A stretch of DNA of 64,000 nt. It comes from Mycobacterium senriense (GTDB lineage Bacteria; Actinomycetota; Actinomycetes; Mycobacteriales; Mycobacteriaceae). Below are positions 48,216 through 56,292 of this stretch, in pieces. The stretch spans positions 930,001 through 994,000 of the forward strand of contig NZ_AP024828.1 of the NCBI RefSeq assembly GCF_019668465.1, written 5' to 3'. The position numbers were made by a program, and so were the translations under genes. The notes beneath the pieces are model-generated. The model did no database searches. It had not been told where the DNA came from and saw nothing but the letters and a program-made list of their open reading frames with translations. The first letter of the stretch is position 1. The number at the start of each line of letters is the position of its first letter.

Positions 48216-49234
48216 GGCAGCGCGGGCACCCGGTGCAGGGCACCGATCATGTCGGCAACCTCCGCAGGGCGCGGGGTGTAGCCCGGAAAGTAACAGCACA
48301 CCTCGTCGGCGTGCTCGCCGAACCGGGCGGCGATCTGCTCAGCACACTGCTCGGGCGTTCCCACGATGCCGATCCGAGCCACCATCTCGTCGGTGATCAG
48401 CCCGCGCATCTCGGTGAAGCGGCCCTGCTTGGACAGCGCGTTGAGCTCGGGCTGGACGTCGTCCCAACCCTCGACCTGCAGCACGGGCAGGTAGGCCGGC
48501 GTGGAGCCGTAAAACGCGATGAGGGAGGCCACCCCGTTGATCGCGGTCGCCAGGTCGGCCTCGTCGCGACCGACGGCAACCATGGCCTGGGCGACGATCT
48601 GAAACTCGCTCAACGTCCGCCCCGAGCGGCGCAGCCCCTCACCGATGGCGGGCAGGGTGCGCTCGGCGAAGTGACGGGCACTGTTGAACGGCATCACCAA
48701 CAGGCCGTCGGCGACCTCGGCGGCGGTGCGCGTCATCACCGGACCCAACGCACCCAGCAGCACCGGCGGCGGTCCGAACGGGTTGGGGCCGGGATTGAAG
48801 TTGGGCGCCATGATGGTGTGCGTGTAGAACTCGCCGCGGAAGTCCAAGCGGGCCTTGCCTTCCCACGCGGCAAAGATCGCCTTGATCGCGGCGATGGCTT
48901 CGGCCATCCGCGGCGCGGGCCTGTCCCAGCTGCTGCCGTAACGCTTCTCGATGTGCACCTTGATCTGCGAGCCGAGGCCGAGCCGGAACCGGCCGCCGCT
49001 GTAGAGCTGCAGGTCGTAGGCCGAGTGCGCCATGTGTAGCGGGCTGCGCGGCGGGGCGATCGCCACGTTGGTCATCAGGTCCAGGCCGGTCGTCCCGGCG
49101 GCGATCAACAGCGGGAAGAAGACGTCGTGCTGGCCCTCGAAGGTGAACAATCCGTCCGCGCCCGTCGCGGCGATCTCGGCGGCACTCGCCGCCGCCTGCG
49201 CCGGGGAACCGCTGACCTGAAGCTGTACCTTCAT
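48212..49234 (-). CDS. Luciferase-like F420-dependent oxidoreductase
   Basis: This is a 340-residue TIM-barrel protein of the bacterial-luciferase-like monooxygenase superfamily. GADGLFTFEGQHDVFFPLLIAA, ASTTGLDL-type strand spacing (AAGTTGLDLMTNVAIAPPRSP) and RFRLGLGSQIKVHIEKRYG fit the mycobacterial F420-dependent subgroup. It is not a close LuxA or LuxB, so light emission is not implied. AAGGACGGGCGC precedes the ATG. It lies 22 bases after the conserved Lon-N gene on the same strand and is translated with the crotonase. It could oxidise or dehydrogenate the acid used by the facing operon. Confidence 0.85.
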   Translation of the reverse strand: MKVQLQVSGSPAQAAASAAEIAATGADGLFTFEGQHDVFFPLLIAAGTTGLDLMTNVAIAPPRSPLHMAHSAYDLQLYSGGRFRLGLGSQIKVHIEKRYGSSWDRPAPRMAEAIAAIKAIFAAWEGKARLDFRGEFYTHTIMAPNFNPGPNPFGPPPVLLGALGPVMTRTAAEVADGLLVMPFNSARHFAERTLPAIGEGLRRSGRTLSEFQIVAQAMVAVGRDEADLATAINGVASLIAFYGSTPAYLPVLQVEGWDDVQPELNALSKQGRFTEMRGLITDEMVARIGIVGTPEQCAEQIAARFGEHADEVCCYFPGYTPRPAEVADMIGALHRVPALP

Positions 49235-49256
49235 GCGCCCGTCCTTACCTGCCCGG

Positions 49257-49895
49257 TCATTCGGAAAGCTGAAACTCCACCACCTCGGCGACCGCTTCCA
49301 CCGCCTCGCGCAGCGCGACGAGGCGGGCGGCGGCCGTCGGTGCCGACAGCACCGAATAGCGATCGGCCGTGCCGATCGGGATGCGAGCTGCCAACGCGAA
49401 CAGGCGCTTTCCCGCCGGACCGCCCCGGTCGTCGCCCAGGATCACCTCGCGGCCGGGGAGCTTGATGTCGCGCGCTTGCGCGATCCGCTCGAACAGCGCC
49501 ATGGCCCGGTCTTCGACGTCGAGCAATTGATCGTCCGACACCGCCTCGCCCGGCTCGTCGGGCCACGGCGTGACGGTCGCCCGGGGATACGGGTCGTCGG
49601 GCAGCCACTCCGACACCCGAATGCGTTCCCCGGTAAGGCAATTCAGTATGTATTGACCGTCTCCTTGATCGACGCATTCGGTGATCCGCGACAACACACC
49701 GACGTCGCAGCGCGCGTCGCCGCCACCAACCTCACGCCCGCGCGAGATCAGTACCACCCCGAACGGGTCGCCGGTGTCCATGCAGTGCCGCACCAGCGCG
49801 CCATAGCGCGGCTCGAAGATCCGCAACGGCAGGTTCTGGTCGGGCAGCAGCGCCGACTCCAGCGGAAACATTGCCAGCTCAAGGGGTTCCGTCAT
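49257..49895 (-). CDS. Lon N-terminal-domain protein (Rv0434 type)
   Basis: This is a 212-residue stand-alone LonN (substrate-binding) domain: LAMFPLESALLPDQNLPLRIFEPRY at the start, then GVVLISRGREVGG and helical VVEFQLSE at the end. There is no ATPase or protease part. Such proteins may recruit substrates or act in stress; the role is unknown. ATG overlaps the YbdK-like stop by one base. In H37Rv it borders the AAA ATPase gene; here the island separates them. Confidence 0.9.
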   Translation of the reverse strand: MTEPLELAMFPLESALLPDQNLPLRIFEPRYGALVRHCMDTGDPFGVVLISRGREVGGGDARCDVGVLSRITECVDQGDGQYILNCLTGERIRVSEWLPDDPYPRATVTPWPDEPGEAVSDDQLLDVEDRAMALFERIAQARDIKLPGREVILGDDRGGPAGKRLFALAARIPIGTADRYSVLSAPTAAARLVALREAVEAVAEVVEFQLSE

Positions 49896-51025
49896 CAGAT
49901 TTCCAGTTCGGCCACCAGTGCATCGACGACCGCACGCAGGTCGCCGTCGTGTTCCTCGGCCACCCGGCGCTGCCGCTGATAGGAGGCACCCTGCCGGGGG
50001 ATGTCGGCAACCGCGGCCAGCTCGTCGACACAGTTCAACTTCCTGGCCACCGGCTCCAGCCGGTTCAGCACCTCGTCGAGATCCTCGGTGACCAGCCGCT
50101 CGTTACTGTCTGCGTCCAGGATGATCACCGCGTCCAGGCCGTAGCGAGCAGCGCGCCACTTGTTCTCCTGGTTATGCCAGGGCGGCATGCTCGGCAGCGA
50201 CTCGTCGGCTTCCAGCCGGCGATCCAGATCGACCACCAGGCAGTGCGTCAGCGCGACCAGCGCGCCCAACTCGCGCAGGTTGGACACGCCGTCGCAGATC
50301 CGCATTTCGATCGTGCCCAGGTGCGGGGAAGGCCTGATATCCCAACGCACTTCGTCGACGTGGTCGATGATTCCGGTCTTCTTCTGGTCGTAGACGAAGC
50401 GTTCGAATTCCGCCCAGGTCTGAAATTGGAACGGCAGCCCGGCGGTGGGCAGCTGCTGAAACATCATCGCCCGGTTGCTGGCGTACCCGGTGTCCACACC
50501 CGTCCACCATGGCGACGACGCCGACAGCGCCAGCAGGTGCGGGTAGTAGTTCAGCAGCGACGTCATGATCGGCATCACCTTGTTCGGCGAGGAGATGCCG
50601 ACGTGCACGTGCACACCCCAGATCAGCATCTGCCGCCCCCACCACTGGGTGCGCTTGATCAGTTCGGCGTAGCGCGGGGCGTCGGTCAGCTTCTGAGAAG
50701 TCCACTGCGCGAACGGGTGTGCGCCGGCGCAAAAAAGCTCCATGCCCCGCTCCCGCACGATGCGGCGCGCCGGCCCCAGGGTCTGCCGCAGATCCTCCAT
50801 GGCCTCGCCCGTGGACTGGCAGATTCCGGTGACCACCTCGACGGTGTTGCGCAGCAATTCCTTGTGTACACGCGGGTTTTCACCGATCTCGGCGATCACC
50901 GCGGTGGCCTCGTTGCTCAGGTCGCGGGTGTGCGCGTCGACGAGGGCGAACTCCCACTCGACCCCGAGGGTCGGCCGTGCCGAACGGGCGAAGTCGATGT
51001 GGGTGTTGGCCGTGTTAGCCGGCAC
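49895..51025 (-). CDS. Carboxylate-amine ligase, YbdK/glutamate-cysteine ligase type 2 (Rv0433 type)
   Basis: This 376-residue ATP-grasp-like ligase is of the GCS2 family. [12 protein letters not shown] near residue 19 is the nucleotide/metal motif, WGVHVHVGI supplies conserved histidines, and [12 protein letters not shown] is the substrate-side strand. YbdK enzymes join glutamate to an amine or to cysteine weakly. Mycobacteria use mycothiol, not glutathione, so the true product is open. GTG at 51025 gives the family length. It overlaps sodC by 11 bases and the Lon-N gene by one. Confidence 0.9.
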   Translation of the reverse strand: MPANTANTHIDFARSARPTLGVEWEFALVDAHTRDLSNEATAVIAEIGENPRVHKELLRNTVEVVTGICQSTGEAMEDLRQTLGPARRIVRERGMELFCAGAHPFAQWTSQKLTDAPRYAELIKRTQWWGRQMLIWGVHVHVGISSPNKVMPIMTSLLNYYPHLLALSASSPWWTGVDTGYASNRAMMFQQLPTAGLPFQFQTWAEFERFVYDQKKTGIIDHVDEVRWDIRPSPHLGTIEMRICDGVSNLRELGALVALTHCLVVDLDRRLEADESLPSMPPWHNQENKWRAARYGLDAVIILDADSNERLVTEDLDEVLNRLEPVARKLNCVDELAAVADIPRQGASYQRQRRVAEEHDGDLRAVVDALVAELEI

Positions 51026-51683
51026 CGATGACACCGCACGCCACCCGCTTGCCGGGGTCACCGGTACTCATCGTCGTCATGTCGTTGGGGCCCGGATTGG
51101 TCTGGTTGTTGCCCGGGGCGTTGGCGGAGTTGGCCGCACCGGCGTGAATGATGATCGCCGTCTTCTGCCCGGTGAGCAAATCCTCCATGGCGAACGCGTC
51201 CGTGGTGGTCATCAACGTGCCGGAGCCGTCCTTGCGTACCTGAAAGGAGGGTAGGGCTCCGCTGGCGGGCTCGCCGGTGTGTCCGGGCGCCTGGAAGTGG
51301 TCGCCGGCGGACAGGAAGTCCCCCGGCGCGCCGCCGGTCGGGGCGACCGAATTGGGCTCGCACTTGCCGACCTGGTGGATGTGTACATCGTGGAAGCCGG
51401 GCGTGAGCACACCGTTGGCGGTCGTCTCGATGGTGACGGTGGCGTAGCCGTTGTTGAATTCGAACGTCGCATTGGCGACCTGGGTGCCGTCCGGCGCCTT
51501 CAGGTGCGTGGTGATGCTCGGGGCCGTCGCGGGCCCGGGCTCCGAGGCTTTGGCGCCCGACGGCGACGGTGATCCGGTCCAGATCGCGGGGGTGGTACCC
51601 GGAACGGACGACGCGTGCTCGGGCGACGAGCAGGCACCCAGCAGCACGGCGCCACCGGCCAGAACCAGAGGCAGCTTTCGCAT
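51015..51683 (-). CDS. sodC: Cu/Zn-type superoxide dismutase lipoprotein
   Basis: This 222-residue periplasmic lipoprotein has a signal peptide ending in the lipobox LLGAC with Cys18 lipidated. A Pro/Ser-rich linker leads to the SOD barrel. Copper ligands are in [11 protein letters not shown] and in the distal HAGAAN region, and [10 protein letters not shown] holds the active-site arginine and second disulfide cysteine. The zinc-loop histidines appear reduced, as in M. tuberculosis SodC, which works without zinc. It dismutes superoxide outside the membrane. The gene lies 21 bases after virR. Confidence 0.95.
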   Translation of the reverse strand: MRKLPLVLAGGAVLLGACSSPEHASSVPGTTPAIWTGSPSPSGAKASEPGPATAPSITTHLKAPDGTQVANATFEFNNGYATVTIETTANGVLTPGFHDVHIHQVGKCEPNSVAPTGGAPGDFLSAGDHFQAPGHTGEPASGALPSFQVRKDGSGTLMTTTDAFAMEDLLTGQKTAIIIHAGAANSANAPGNNQTNPGPNDMTTMSTGDPGKRVACGVIGAG

Positions 51684-51704
51684 AGCCAGCAGCCTATCGC
51701 CTAC

Positions 51705-52181
51705 CTAGCCCGCGACGAGGACGATGACACCCGGCGGCTCGCCGCTGAGTGCGGGGATTCGCGGTTCGACGGGCGCGCCCAGACTCTTGCCCACCGCATC
51801 GGCGGTGGCGTGCTCGTCGCCGGCGTCGGTGTAGTAGACCGTGGTGGCCGAGACGTCGGGCACCGCCATGTTGTCGACCTTGGTGACTTTGAACCCGGCG
51901 GACGTCAGTTGGTCCTTGGTGCGCGCGCCGACACCCTCTTTCGAGGAGATGTTGTAGATCTGCACGTCGGCCTGGGTGCTGGCCGGCTTGTTGGTGGGCG
52001 ACGCCGACGTCGAGCTGGTGGCACTGGCGCTGGACCCCGCGGACGCCGAATCGTCGTCAGAGCTCCCGGACGAACCCAGGGCCTGCCAACCGAGCAGCAG
52101 GAAAATGACGCCGAGGAACAACAGCACCATCACCATGGCCCGCAGGGGCAGCCCGGTGGAGTCGGGAACTCGTTCTTTCAT
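51705..52181 (-). CDS. virR: VirR, envelope and vesicle regulator (LytR_C domain)
   Basis: This is a 158-residue membrane protein with one N-terminal helix (about 14-36, MVMVLLFLGVIFLLLGWQAL), a Ser/Ala-rich linker and a C-terminal LytR_C domain (VQIYNISSKEGVGARTKDQL, GFKVTKVDNM). In M. tuberculosis VirR (Rv0431) limits vesicle release and works with LytR-Cps2A-Psr enzymes that attach arabinogalactan. The order DUF3263-virR-sodC matches H37Rv. The 19-base gap to the preceding gene suggests co-transcription. Confidence 0.92.
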   Translation of the reverse strand: MKERVPDSTGLPLRAMVMVLLFLGVIFLLLGWQALGSSGSSDDDSASAGSSASATSSTSASPTNKPASTQADVQIYNISSKEGVGARTKDQLTSAGFKVTKVDNMAVPDVSATTVYYTDAGDEHATADAVGKSLGAPVEPRIPALSGEPPGVIVLVAG

Positions 52182-52200
52182 CGAGCCCTACTGTAACGAG

Positions 52201-52509
52201 TCAGGTCACCTCGAAGCCGAGGCGCCGCGCCGCACGTGCCTTCTGCCTGCTGGCGCGCAGCCGGCGCAGCCGTTTCACCAGCATCGGATCGGCGGCCAGG
52301 GCCTCGGGCCGATCGACGAGCGCGTTGAGCACTTGGTAGTAGCGCGTCGCCGACATGGAGAACAGCTCCTTGATGGCGTCTTCCTTCACACCGGCGAACT
52401 TCCACCACTGGCGCTCGAAGGCCAGGATGTCGTGCTCGCGGCGGGTCAGCCCATCTGCGATCTCAGAGTCGTCCCCCGATCGATTTGCCCGCGCCATGGC
52501 GCTGTCCAT
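52201..52509 (-). CDS. DUF3263 protein (Rv0430 type)
   Basis: This is a 102-residue basic helical protein. LTRREHDILAFERQWWKFAGVKEDAIKEL is the DUF3263 core, followed by SATRYYQVLNALVD, which looks like a helix-turn-helix, and an Arg/Lys-rich tail. A DNA-binding role is plausible. It is the first gene of the leftward operon running through virR, sodC, ybdK-like and Lon-N. The second Met (residue 5) could be the start instead. Confidence 0.85.
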   Translation of the reverse strand: MDSAMARANRSGDDSEIADGLTRREHDILAFERQWWKFAGVKEDAIKELFSMSATRYYQVLNALVDRPEALAADPMLVKRLRRLRASRQKARAARRLGFEVT

Positions 52510-52572
52510 ATCGCTTCCCCTGGACCCTTCCGGCGAATTCCGAAGTGCTCGAATGACTTGACTTAGCTAAGG

Positions 52573-52600
52573 GCGTGTTTCGGCGAATATTGAAACACGC
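52573..52600. promoter_or_regulatory. 9-bp inverted repeat in the divergent gap before def
   Basis: GCGTGTTTC (52573-52581) and GAAACACGC (52592-52600) are perfectly complementary with a 10-base AT-rich spacer. They lie in the 202-base gap between the divergent DUF3263 and def genes, so an operator fits better than a terminator. The rest of the gap shows no clear feature. Confidence 0.4.
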
Positions 52601-52711
52601 GCCAAACCCTCAAGCCGTCATCCAGACCCGCGAGTCGGCGGATTGGCCAAGATTGCCCAGACTCCGATCGCGGGCTGAGCAGCCCACGGGCGTGCGGTAG
52701 CTTAGCCGACC

Positions 52712-53305
52712 ATGGCAGTCGTTCCGATCCGGATCGTGGGAGATCCCGTCCTGCACACCCCGACACAGCCGGTGCCGGTCGCTGCCGACGGTTCACTGCC
52801 GGCGGATCTGGCCGAGTTGATCGCGAACCTGTACGACACCATGGACGCCGCGCACGGGGTGGGGCTTGCGGCCAACCAGATCGGGGTCAGCCTGCGGGTC
52901 TTCGTCTACGACTGCGCCGACGACCGGGGCCGCACCGACCGCCGCCGCGGCGTCGTCGTCAACCCGGTCCTGGAAACCTCCGAGATACCCGAGACCATGC
53001 CCGACCCGGACAACGACGACGAGGGCTGCCTTTCGGTGCCCGGCGAATCGTTCCCGACCGGACGCGCCAAGTGGGCGCGCGTCACCGGACTCGACGCCGA
53101 CGGCCAACCGGTCTCCATCGAAGGCACCGACCTGTTCGCACGGATGCTGCAGCACGAGACCGGGCATCTGGACGGCTTCCTCTATCTGGACCGCCTCATC
53201 GGCCGGCACGCCCGCAGCGCGAAACGCGCCGTCAAATCCCACAACTGGGGCGTTCCCGGCCTCTCCTGGATGCCCGGCGAGGGACCGGACCCCTTCGGCC
53301 ACTGA
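52712..53305 (+). CDS. def: Peptide deformylase
   Basis: This is a 197-residue metalloenzyme that removes the formyl group from nascent protein N-termini. All three motifs are present: GVGLAANQ (about 49-56), EGCLSVPG with the metal Cys (about 104-111) and QHETGHLDG (about 147-155). The length and the insertion between motifs 1 and 2 match the mycobacterial enzyme. Its stop overlaps the GNAT gene start by one base (TGATG). Confidence 0.97.
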   Translation: MAVVPIRIVGDPVLHTPTQPVPVAADGSLPADLAELIANLYDTMDAAHGVGLAANQIGVSLRVFVYDCADDRGRTDRRRGVVVNPVLETSEIPETMPDPDNDDEGCLSVPGESFPTGRAKWARVTGLDADGQPVSIEGTDLFARMLQHETGHLDGFLYLDRLIGRHARSAKRAVKSHNWGVPGLSWMPGEGPDPFGH

Positions 53306-54216
53306 TGATTTCGTGGCCCGACCCGGGAACCCGGGTGACGGTTCGCTACCGCCGCCCGGCCGGTTCGGTGCCGCCGCTGACCGATGCGGTGGGCCACCTG
53401 CTGGCGGTCGAGCCGATGGTACGGGTGCAGACGAAGACCGGCGCGGTCGTCGAGTTCGCGCCCTCCGACGCGGTCGCGCTGCGCGTGCTCACCGACACCC
53501 CCATCCGCACCTCGCAGATCCGCGCGCTCGAGCATGCCGCCGCCGCGGCCTGGCCGGGCGCGGAGCACTCCTGGCTGGACGGCTGGCTGCTCCGCGCCGG
53601 CCACGGCATCGGGCTCGCCGCCAATTCGGCAGTGCCGCTGTATTTTTCGGCCCAGGTGAGCACCGTCCCGGCGATCGTCGACTGGTATGATCGCCGCGGC
53701 CTGACGCCACGACTTGCCGTGCCCGATCGGGTGCTGCCGTCACCGCCCGGGCTGACCGTTGAACGCACGGAACGGGTTGTGGTGCGCGATCTTTCCGGCG
53801 CGGCAGCCCGCGATGCCGGCCCGTCCGTTGCCTTGTCCACGCGCCCCGACGACGCCTGGCTGCGGATATCGGGCGGCGACGTCCCGGTCGACGTGCTCAC
53901 CGCCGTCCTCGACGGCGAGCTCGCGTTCGCACGGCACGGCGACGCAGCGGTCGCGCGTGCAGCGGTGACCGGCGCACCCGATGGCGCGCGCTGGGTGGGC
54001 ATCTCGTGCCTGCGCTTCGCGCGTGACGCCGACGAGCGGACGGCGGCGAACTTGTGCGAGGCGTTGCTGGCGTGGGGCGCCGGGCTCGGCGCAACGCGCG
54101 GCTACATGTCGGTGCCCGACACCGGCGCGACGACCCTGGCCGCGGCACTGGGATTCCGGCTGCACCACCGCCGCCGCTACGTCCCGGTGCGCCCCGGCGG
54201 CTGGGATAGCGTCTAG
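53305..54216 (+). CDS. GNAT-family acetyltransferase with N-terminal SH3-like domain (Rv0428c type)
   Basis: This is a 303-residue protein. Residues about 1-60 form a small beta domain (GTRVTVRYRRPAGSVPPL). The middle RALEHAAAAAWPGAEHSWLDGWLLRAG is typical of this GNAT group, and the C-terminal half WVGISCLRFARDADERTAANLCEALLAWGAG matches the acetyl-CoA-binding fold, though the glycine-rich loop is poor. Substrate unknown; the tie to def hints at N-terminal or small-molecule acetylation but does not show it. Confidence 0.88.
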   Translation: MISWPDPGTRVTVRYRRPAGSVPPLTDAVGHLLAVEPMVRVQTKTGAVVEFAPSDAVALRVLTDTPIRTSQIRALEHAAAAAWPGAEHSWLDGWLLRAGHGIGLAANSAVPLYFSAQVSTVPAIVDWYDRRGLTPRLAVPDRVLPSPPGLTVERTERVVVRDLSGAAARDAGPSVALSTRPDDAWLRISGGDVPVDVLTAVLDGELAFARHGDAAVARAAVTGAPDGARWVGISCLRFARDADERTAANLCEALLAWGAGLGATRGYMSVPDTGATTLAAALGFRLHHRRRYVPVRPGGWDSV

Positions 54217-54218
54217 CC

Positions 54219-55091
54219 ATGCCCGACGAAACCTTTGATGGCGGCGATCCGGCGCGCCCGGCTTCGCCGCGCTTGGAATCGCCACTGCGGCTGGCCACCT
54301 GGAACGTCAACTCGATTCGCTCCCGGCTGCCGCGCGTCATCGACTGGCTGGCCCGCGCCGACGTCGACGTGCTGGCGATGCAGGAGACCAAATGCTCCGA
54401 CAGCCAGTTCCCCACCCTGCCGTTCTTCGAACTCGGCTACGAGGTCGCCCACGTCGGTTTCAATCAGTGGAACGGCGTGGCGATCGCGTCGCGCGTCGGC
54501 CTCGATGACGTCCAGATCGGCTTCGACGGCCAACCCAGCTGGAGCAGCAAGCCCGAAGTCGCCGCCACCGCGGAGGCCCGTGCCCTGGGCGCGACGTGCG
54601 GCGGCGTCCGGATGTGGAGCCTCTACGTTCCCAACGGTCGAGCCCTGGGCGACCCGCACTACACGTACAAACTCGAATGGCTTGCCGCACTGCGTGATTC
54701 GGCGGAAGGTTGGCTGCGCGACGATCCCAACGCCGCGATCGCACTGGCCGGTGACTGGAACATCGCCCCGCAAGACGACGACGTCTGGAGTATGGAGTTC
54801 TTTGCCGGGGCCACGCATGTCTCCGAGCCGGAGCGCCGCGCGTTCGAGGCCATCGTCGAGGCGCAATTCGCCGACGTGGTGCGCCCTTTCGCGCCGGGTC
54901 CCGGGGTCTATACGTATTGGGACTACACCCAACTGCGGTTCCCGAAGCGACAAGGCATGCGCATCGATTTCATCCTGGGCTCGCCGGTTTTGGCGGGCCG
55001 CGTGACCGACGCGCAGATCGTCCGCGAAGAACGCAAGGGCAAGGCGGCCAGCGATCACGCGCCGGTGCTCATCGATGTGCGCCGTGACTAG
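54219..55091 (+). CDS. xthA: Exodeoxyribonuclease III / AP endonuclease
   Basis: This is a 290-residue EEP-family nuclease of base-excision repair. RLATWNVNSIRSR, MQETK with the metal Glu, GDWNIAP with the catalytic Asp/Asn, and the final SDHAP with the catalytic Asp-His are all in place. It cuts DNA at abasic sites and degrades 3' ends. The first 20 residues (ETFDGGDPARPASPR) are a disordered extension. It begins three bases after the GNAT stop, forming def-GNAT-xthA. Confidence 0.95.
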   Translation: MPDETFDGGDPARPASPRLESPLRLATWNVNSIRSRLPRVIDWLARADVDVLAMQETKCSDSQFPTLPFFELGYEVAHVGFNQWNGVAIASRVGLDDVQIGFDGQPSWSSKPEVAATAEARALGATCGGVRMWSLYVPNGRALGDPHYTYKLEWLAALRDSAEGWLRDDPNAAIALAGDWNIAPQDDDVWSMEFFAGATHVSEPERRAFEAIVEAQFADVVRPFAPGPGVYTYWDYTQLRFPKRQGMRIDFILGSPVLAGRVTDAQIVREERKGKAASDHAPVLIDVRRD

Positions 55092-55211
55092 CCAGGCCCG
55101 TCACGGCCGGGCACCACATTAAGCTCTGGCAAATTCGGTGCGCCTTCTCGTTGTCTGCGCGATCGCTTGGTGGCAGGCTTTAAAAATCAATAGCCAGAGC
55201 AGGGAGTCATC

Positions 55212-55658
55212 ATGAGTGTCATCGGCGGAGCAGTCCGAGGCGTGAGTCAGGCGGTGAACCGCGCGGCGACCGCAACGACCGCGGCCGCCGGTGCCGTGGG
55301 TGGCGCGGCGGTCAACGGGGTCATCGGCGGCGTCACCGGCGCCGCGGAGGGCGTCAAACGCGGGATGAACAGCGGCAGCCACTCGGCCCCCGCGGCGGCG
55401 CTGGCCTTCGGCGCGCTGGGCGTCGCCGGATTGGTGGAGTGGCCGCTGTTGGTTGCGGTCGGCGGCAGCGCCCTGCTGTTGCAGAAGCTGAGCCGCAAGC
55501 AGGAGGCCCAGCCCCGCGCCGTCAAGGCGAACCTCATAGCGGTACCGGCGGAGCCGGCGCCGCGGAAATCGGCGCCCGCGAAAACCGCCAGCAAGTCCAC
55601 GGCCAAGAAAACGGCCGGACGCCGCGCGGGCTCCACGGGGTTGCGCAGCACCAACTAG
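55212..55658 (+). CDS. Small membrane-associated protein (Rv0426c type)
   Basis: This is a 148-residue protein. An Ala/Gly-rich N-terminal half (AVNRAATATTAAAGAVGGAA) is followed by hydrophobic segments at about 60-92 (ALAFGALGVAGLVEWPLLVA) and a lysine/alanine-rich C-terminus (KSAPAKTASKSTAKKTAGRR) resembling a nucleic-acid-binding tail. CAGGGAGTCATC gives the ATG a good ribosome-binding site. Its VEWPLL motif recurs as IDWPVAL in the nearby protein at 56014, so the two may be related. Function unknown. Confidence 0.82.
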   Translation: MSVIGGAVRGVSQAVNRAATATTAAAGAVGGAAVNGVIGGVTGAAEGVKRGMNSGSHSAPAAALAFGALGVAGLVEWPLLVAVGGSALLLQKLSRKQEAQPRAVKANLIAVPAEPAPRKSAPAKTASKSTAKKTAGRRAGSTGLRSTN

Positions 55659-55674
55659 GCGTATCCGCCGTCGA

Positions 55675-55950
55675 TCAGCCTGTCGCTCGGCTGTACACCG
55701 GCGGGTCCAGTTGCCGCAACGGCCAGCGCACCACGCGATCTTCGGCGTGGGCGGACGGATCCGGACAGATCGGGCCCCGAACCACCCGGGGCCGCACGTT
55801 CGCGCCGCGACGAGGCGCCCGATCGCTGTGCCGAATCTCGACAACCCCCACGCGCCACAACAGCGCATAGAGTTCGAGTAGCGGCACCCTCAGCACCGAA
55901 GCAAACGATGAAACTAGCGGATCGCCCCCGGTGTGGGTCATCGTCGACAT
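55675..55950 (-). CDS. Possible small protein in the space of the missing ctpH
   Basis: The 355-base gap between the two small membrane genes contains a leftward open frame of 91 codons from ATG (MSTMTHTGGDPLVSSFAS, LLELYALLWRVGVVEIRHSDR). It has an amphipathic first half and a basic second half. No family is recognised. The upstream GGACTT is a weak ribosome-binding site. H37Rv has the large ctpH gene here; nothing in this stretch resembles a P-type ATPase remnant. Confidence 0.4.
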   Translation of the reverse strand: MSTMTHTGGDPLVSSFASVLRVPLLELYALLWRVGVVEIRHSDRAPRRGANVRPRVVRGPICPDPSAHAEDRVVRWPLRQLDPPVYSRATG

Positions 55951-56013
55951 AAGTCCGACGGTGGACGCGCGACCCAGCGAGACGGCAAACCCTTCGTTAC
56001 CGAAAGGCAAATG

Positions 56014-56289
56014 ATGGCGGAAAAGAAGTCGCGGCGCGGCACGAGCCAGCGCGAGGCGGTGGAGAAGGTCCGCGAGGGCGAAACATTTGTGGTGAACCTG
56101 CCGGCGGTCGGTCAGGTGGAAATCCCCAGGCCAGAGCAGCTGGCGTACTTCGGCGGGCTGGCGGCCCTGGCGGCCCTCGAACTCATCGACTGGCCGGTGG
56201 CCCTGGTTATCGCCGCCGGACACTTCCTGGCCAGCAATCACCACAACAAGCTCCTGGAGGAGCTCGGCGAGGCGATGGAAGAGGCCTAG
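56014..56289 (+). CDS. Small membrane protein (Rv0424c type)
   Basis: This is a 91-residue protein with a charged N-terminus (AEKKSRRGTSQREAVEKV), a short beta part (GETFVVNLPAVGQVEIP), one hydrophobic region (about 45-72, including LELIDWPVALVIAAGHFLA) and an acidic end. AAAGG six bases before the second of two ATGs favours 56014 over 56011. It faces the hybrid kinase gene, with three bases between stops. Function unknown. Confidence 0.82.
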   Translation: MAEKKSRRGTSQREAVEKVREGETFVVNLPAVGQVEIPRPEQLAYFGGLAALAALELIDWPVALVIAAGHFLASNHHNKLLEELGEAMEEA

Positions 56290-56292
56290 CGG

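Larger units (their letters stand above)
39984..49256. other. Accessory island between AAA ATPase and Lon-N genes
   Basis: In H37Rv, as recalled, the Rv0435c and Rv0434 homologues are convergent neighbours. Here nine genes over 9.3 kb separate them: an efflux pump, two TetR regulators, an SRPBCC-DUF2867 protein, LuxE- and LuxC-like enzymes, an SDR, an enoyl-CoA hydratase and a luciferase-like oxidoreductase. No integrase, transposase or tRNA is visible, only the 26-bp repeat near the left edge. The boundary is inferred from synteny. Confidence 0.6.

Noticed and set aside
48212..49234. A true luciferase (LuxA or LuxB)
   Set aside because: The protein fits the F420-dependent branch of the luciferase-like superfamily and there is only one subunit gene, so bioluminescence is not claimed despite the LuxC/LuxE-like genes nearby.
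39984..49256. Phage or transposon as carrier of the island
   Set aside because: No integrase, transposase, phage gene or tRNA target is visible; only the short repeat near the left edge points to insertion.
55123..55200. GCTCTGGC and GCCAGAGC inverted repeat before the small membrane gene
   Set aside because: Arms of eight bases separated by 62 bases are expected by chance in sequence of this composition.
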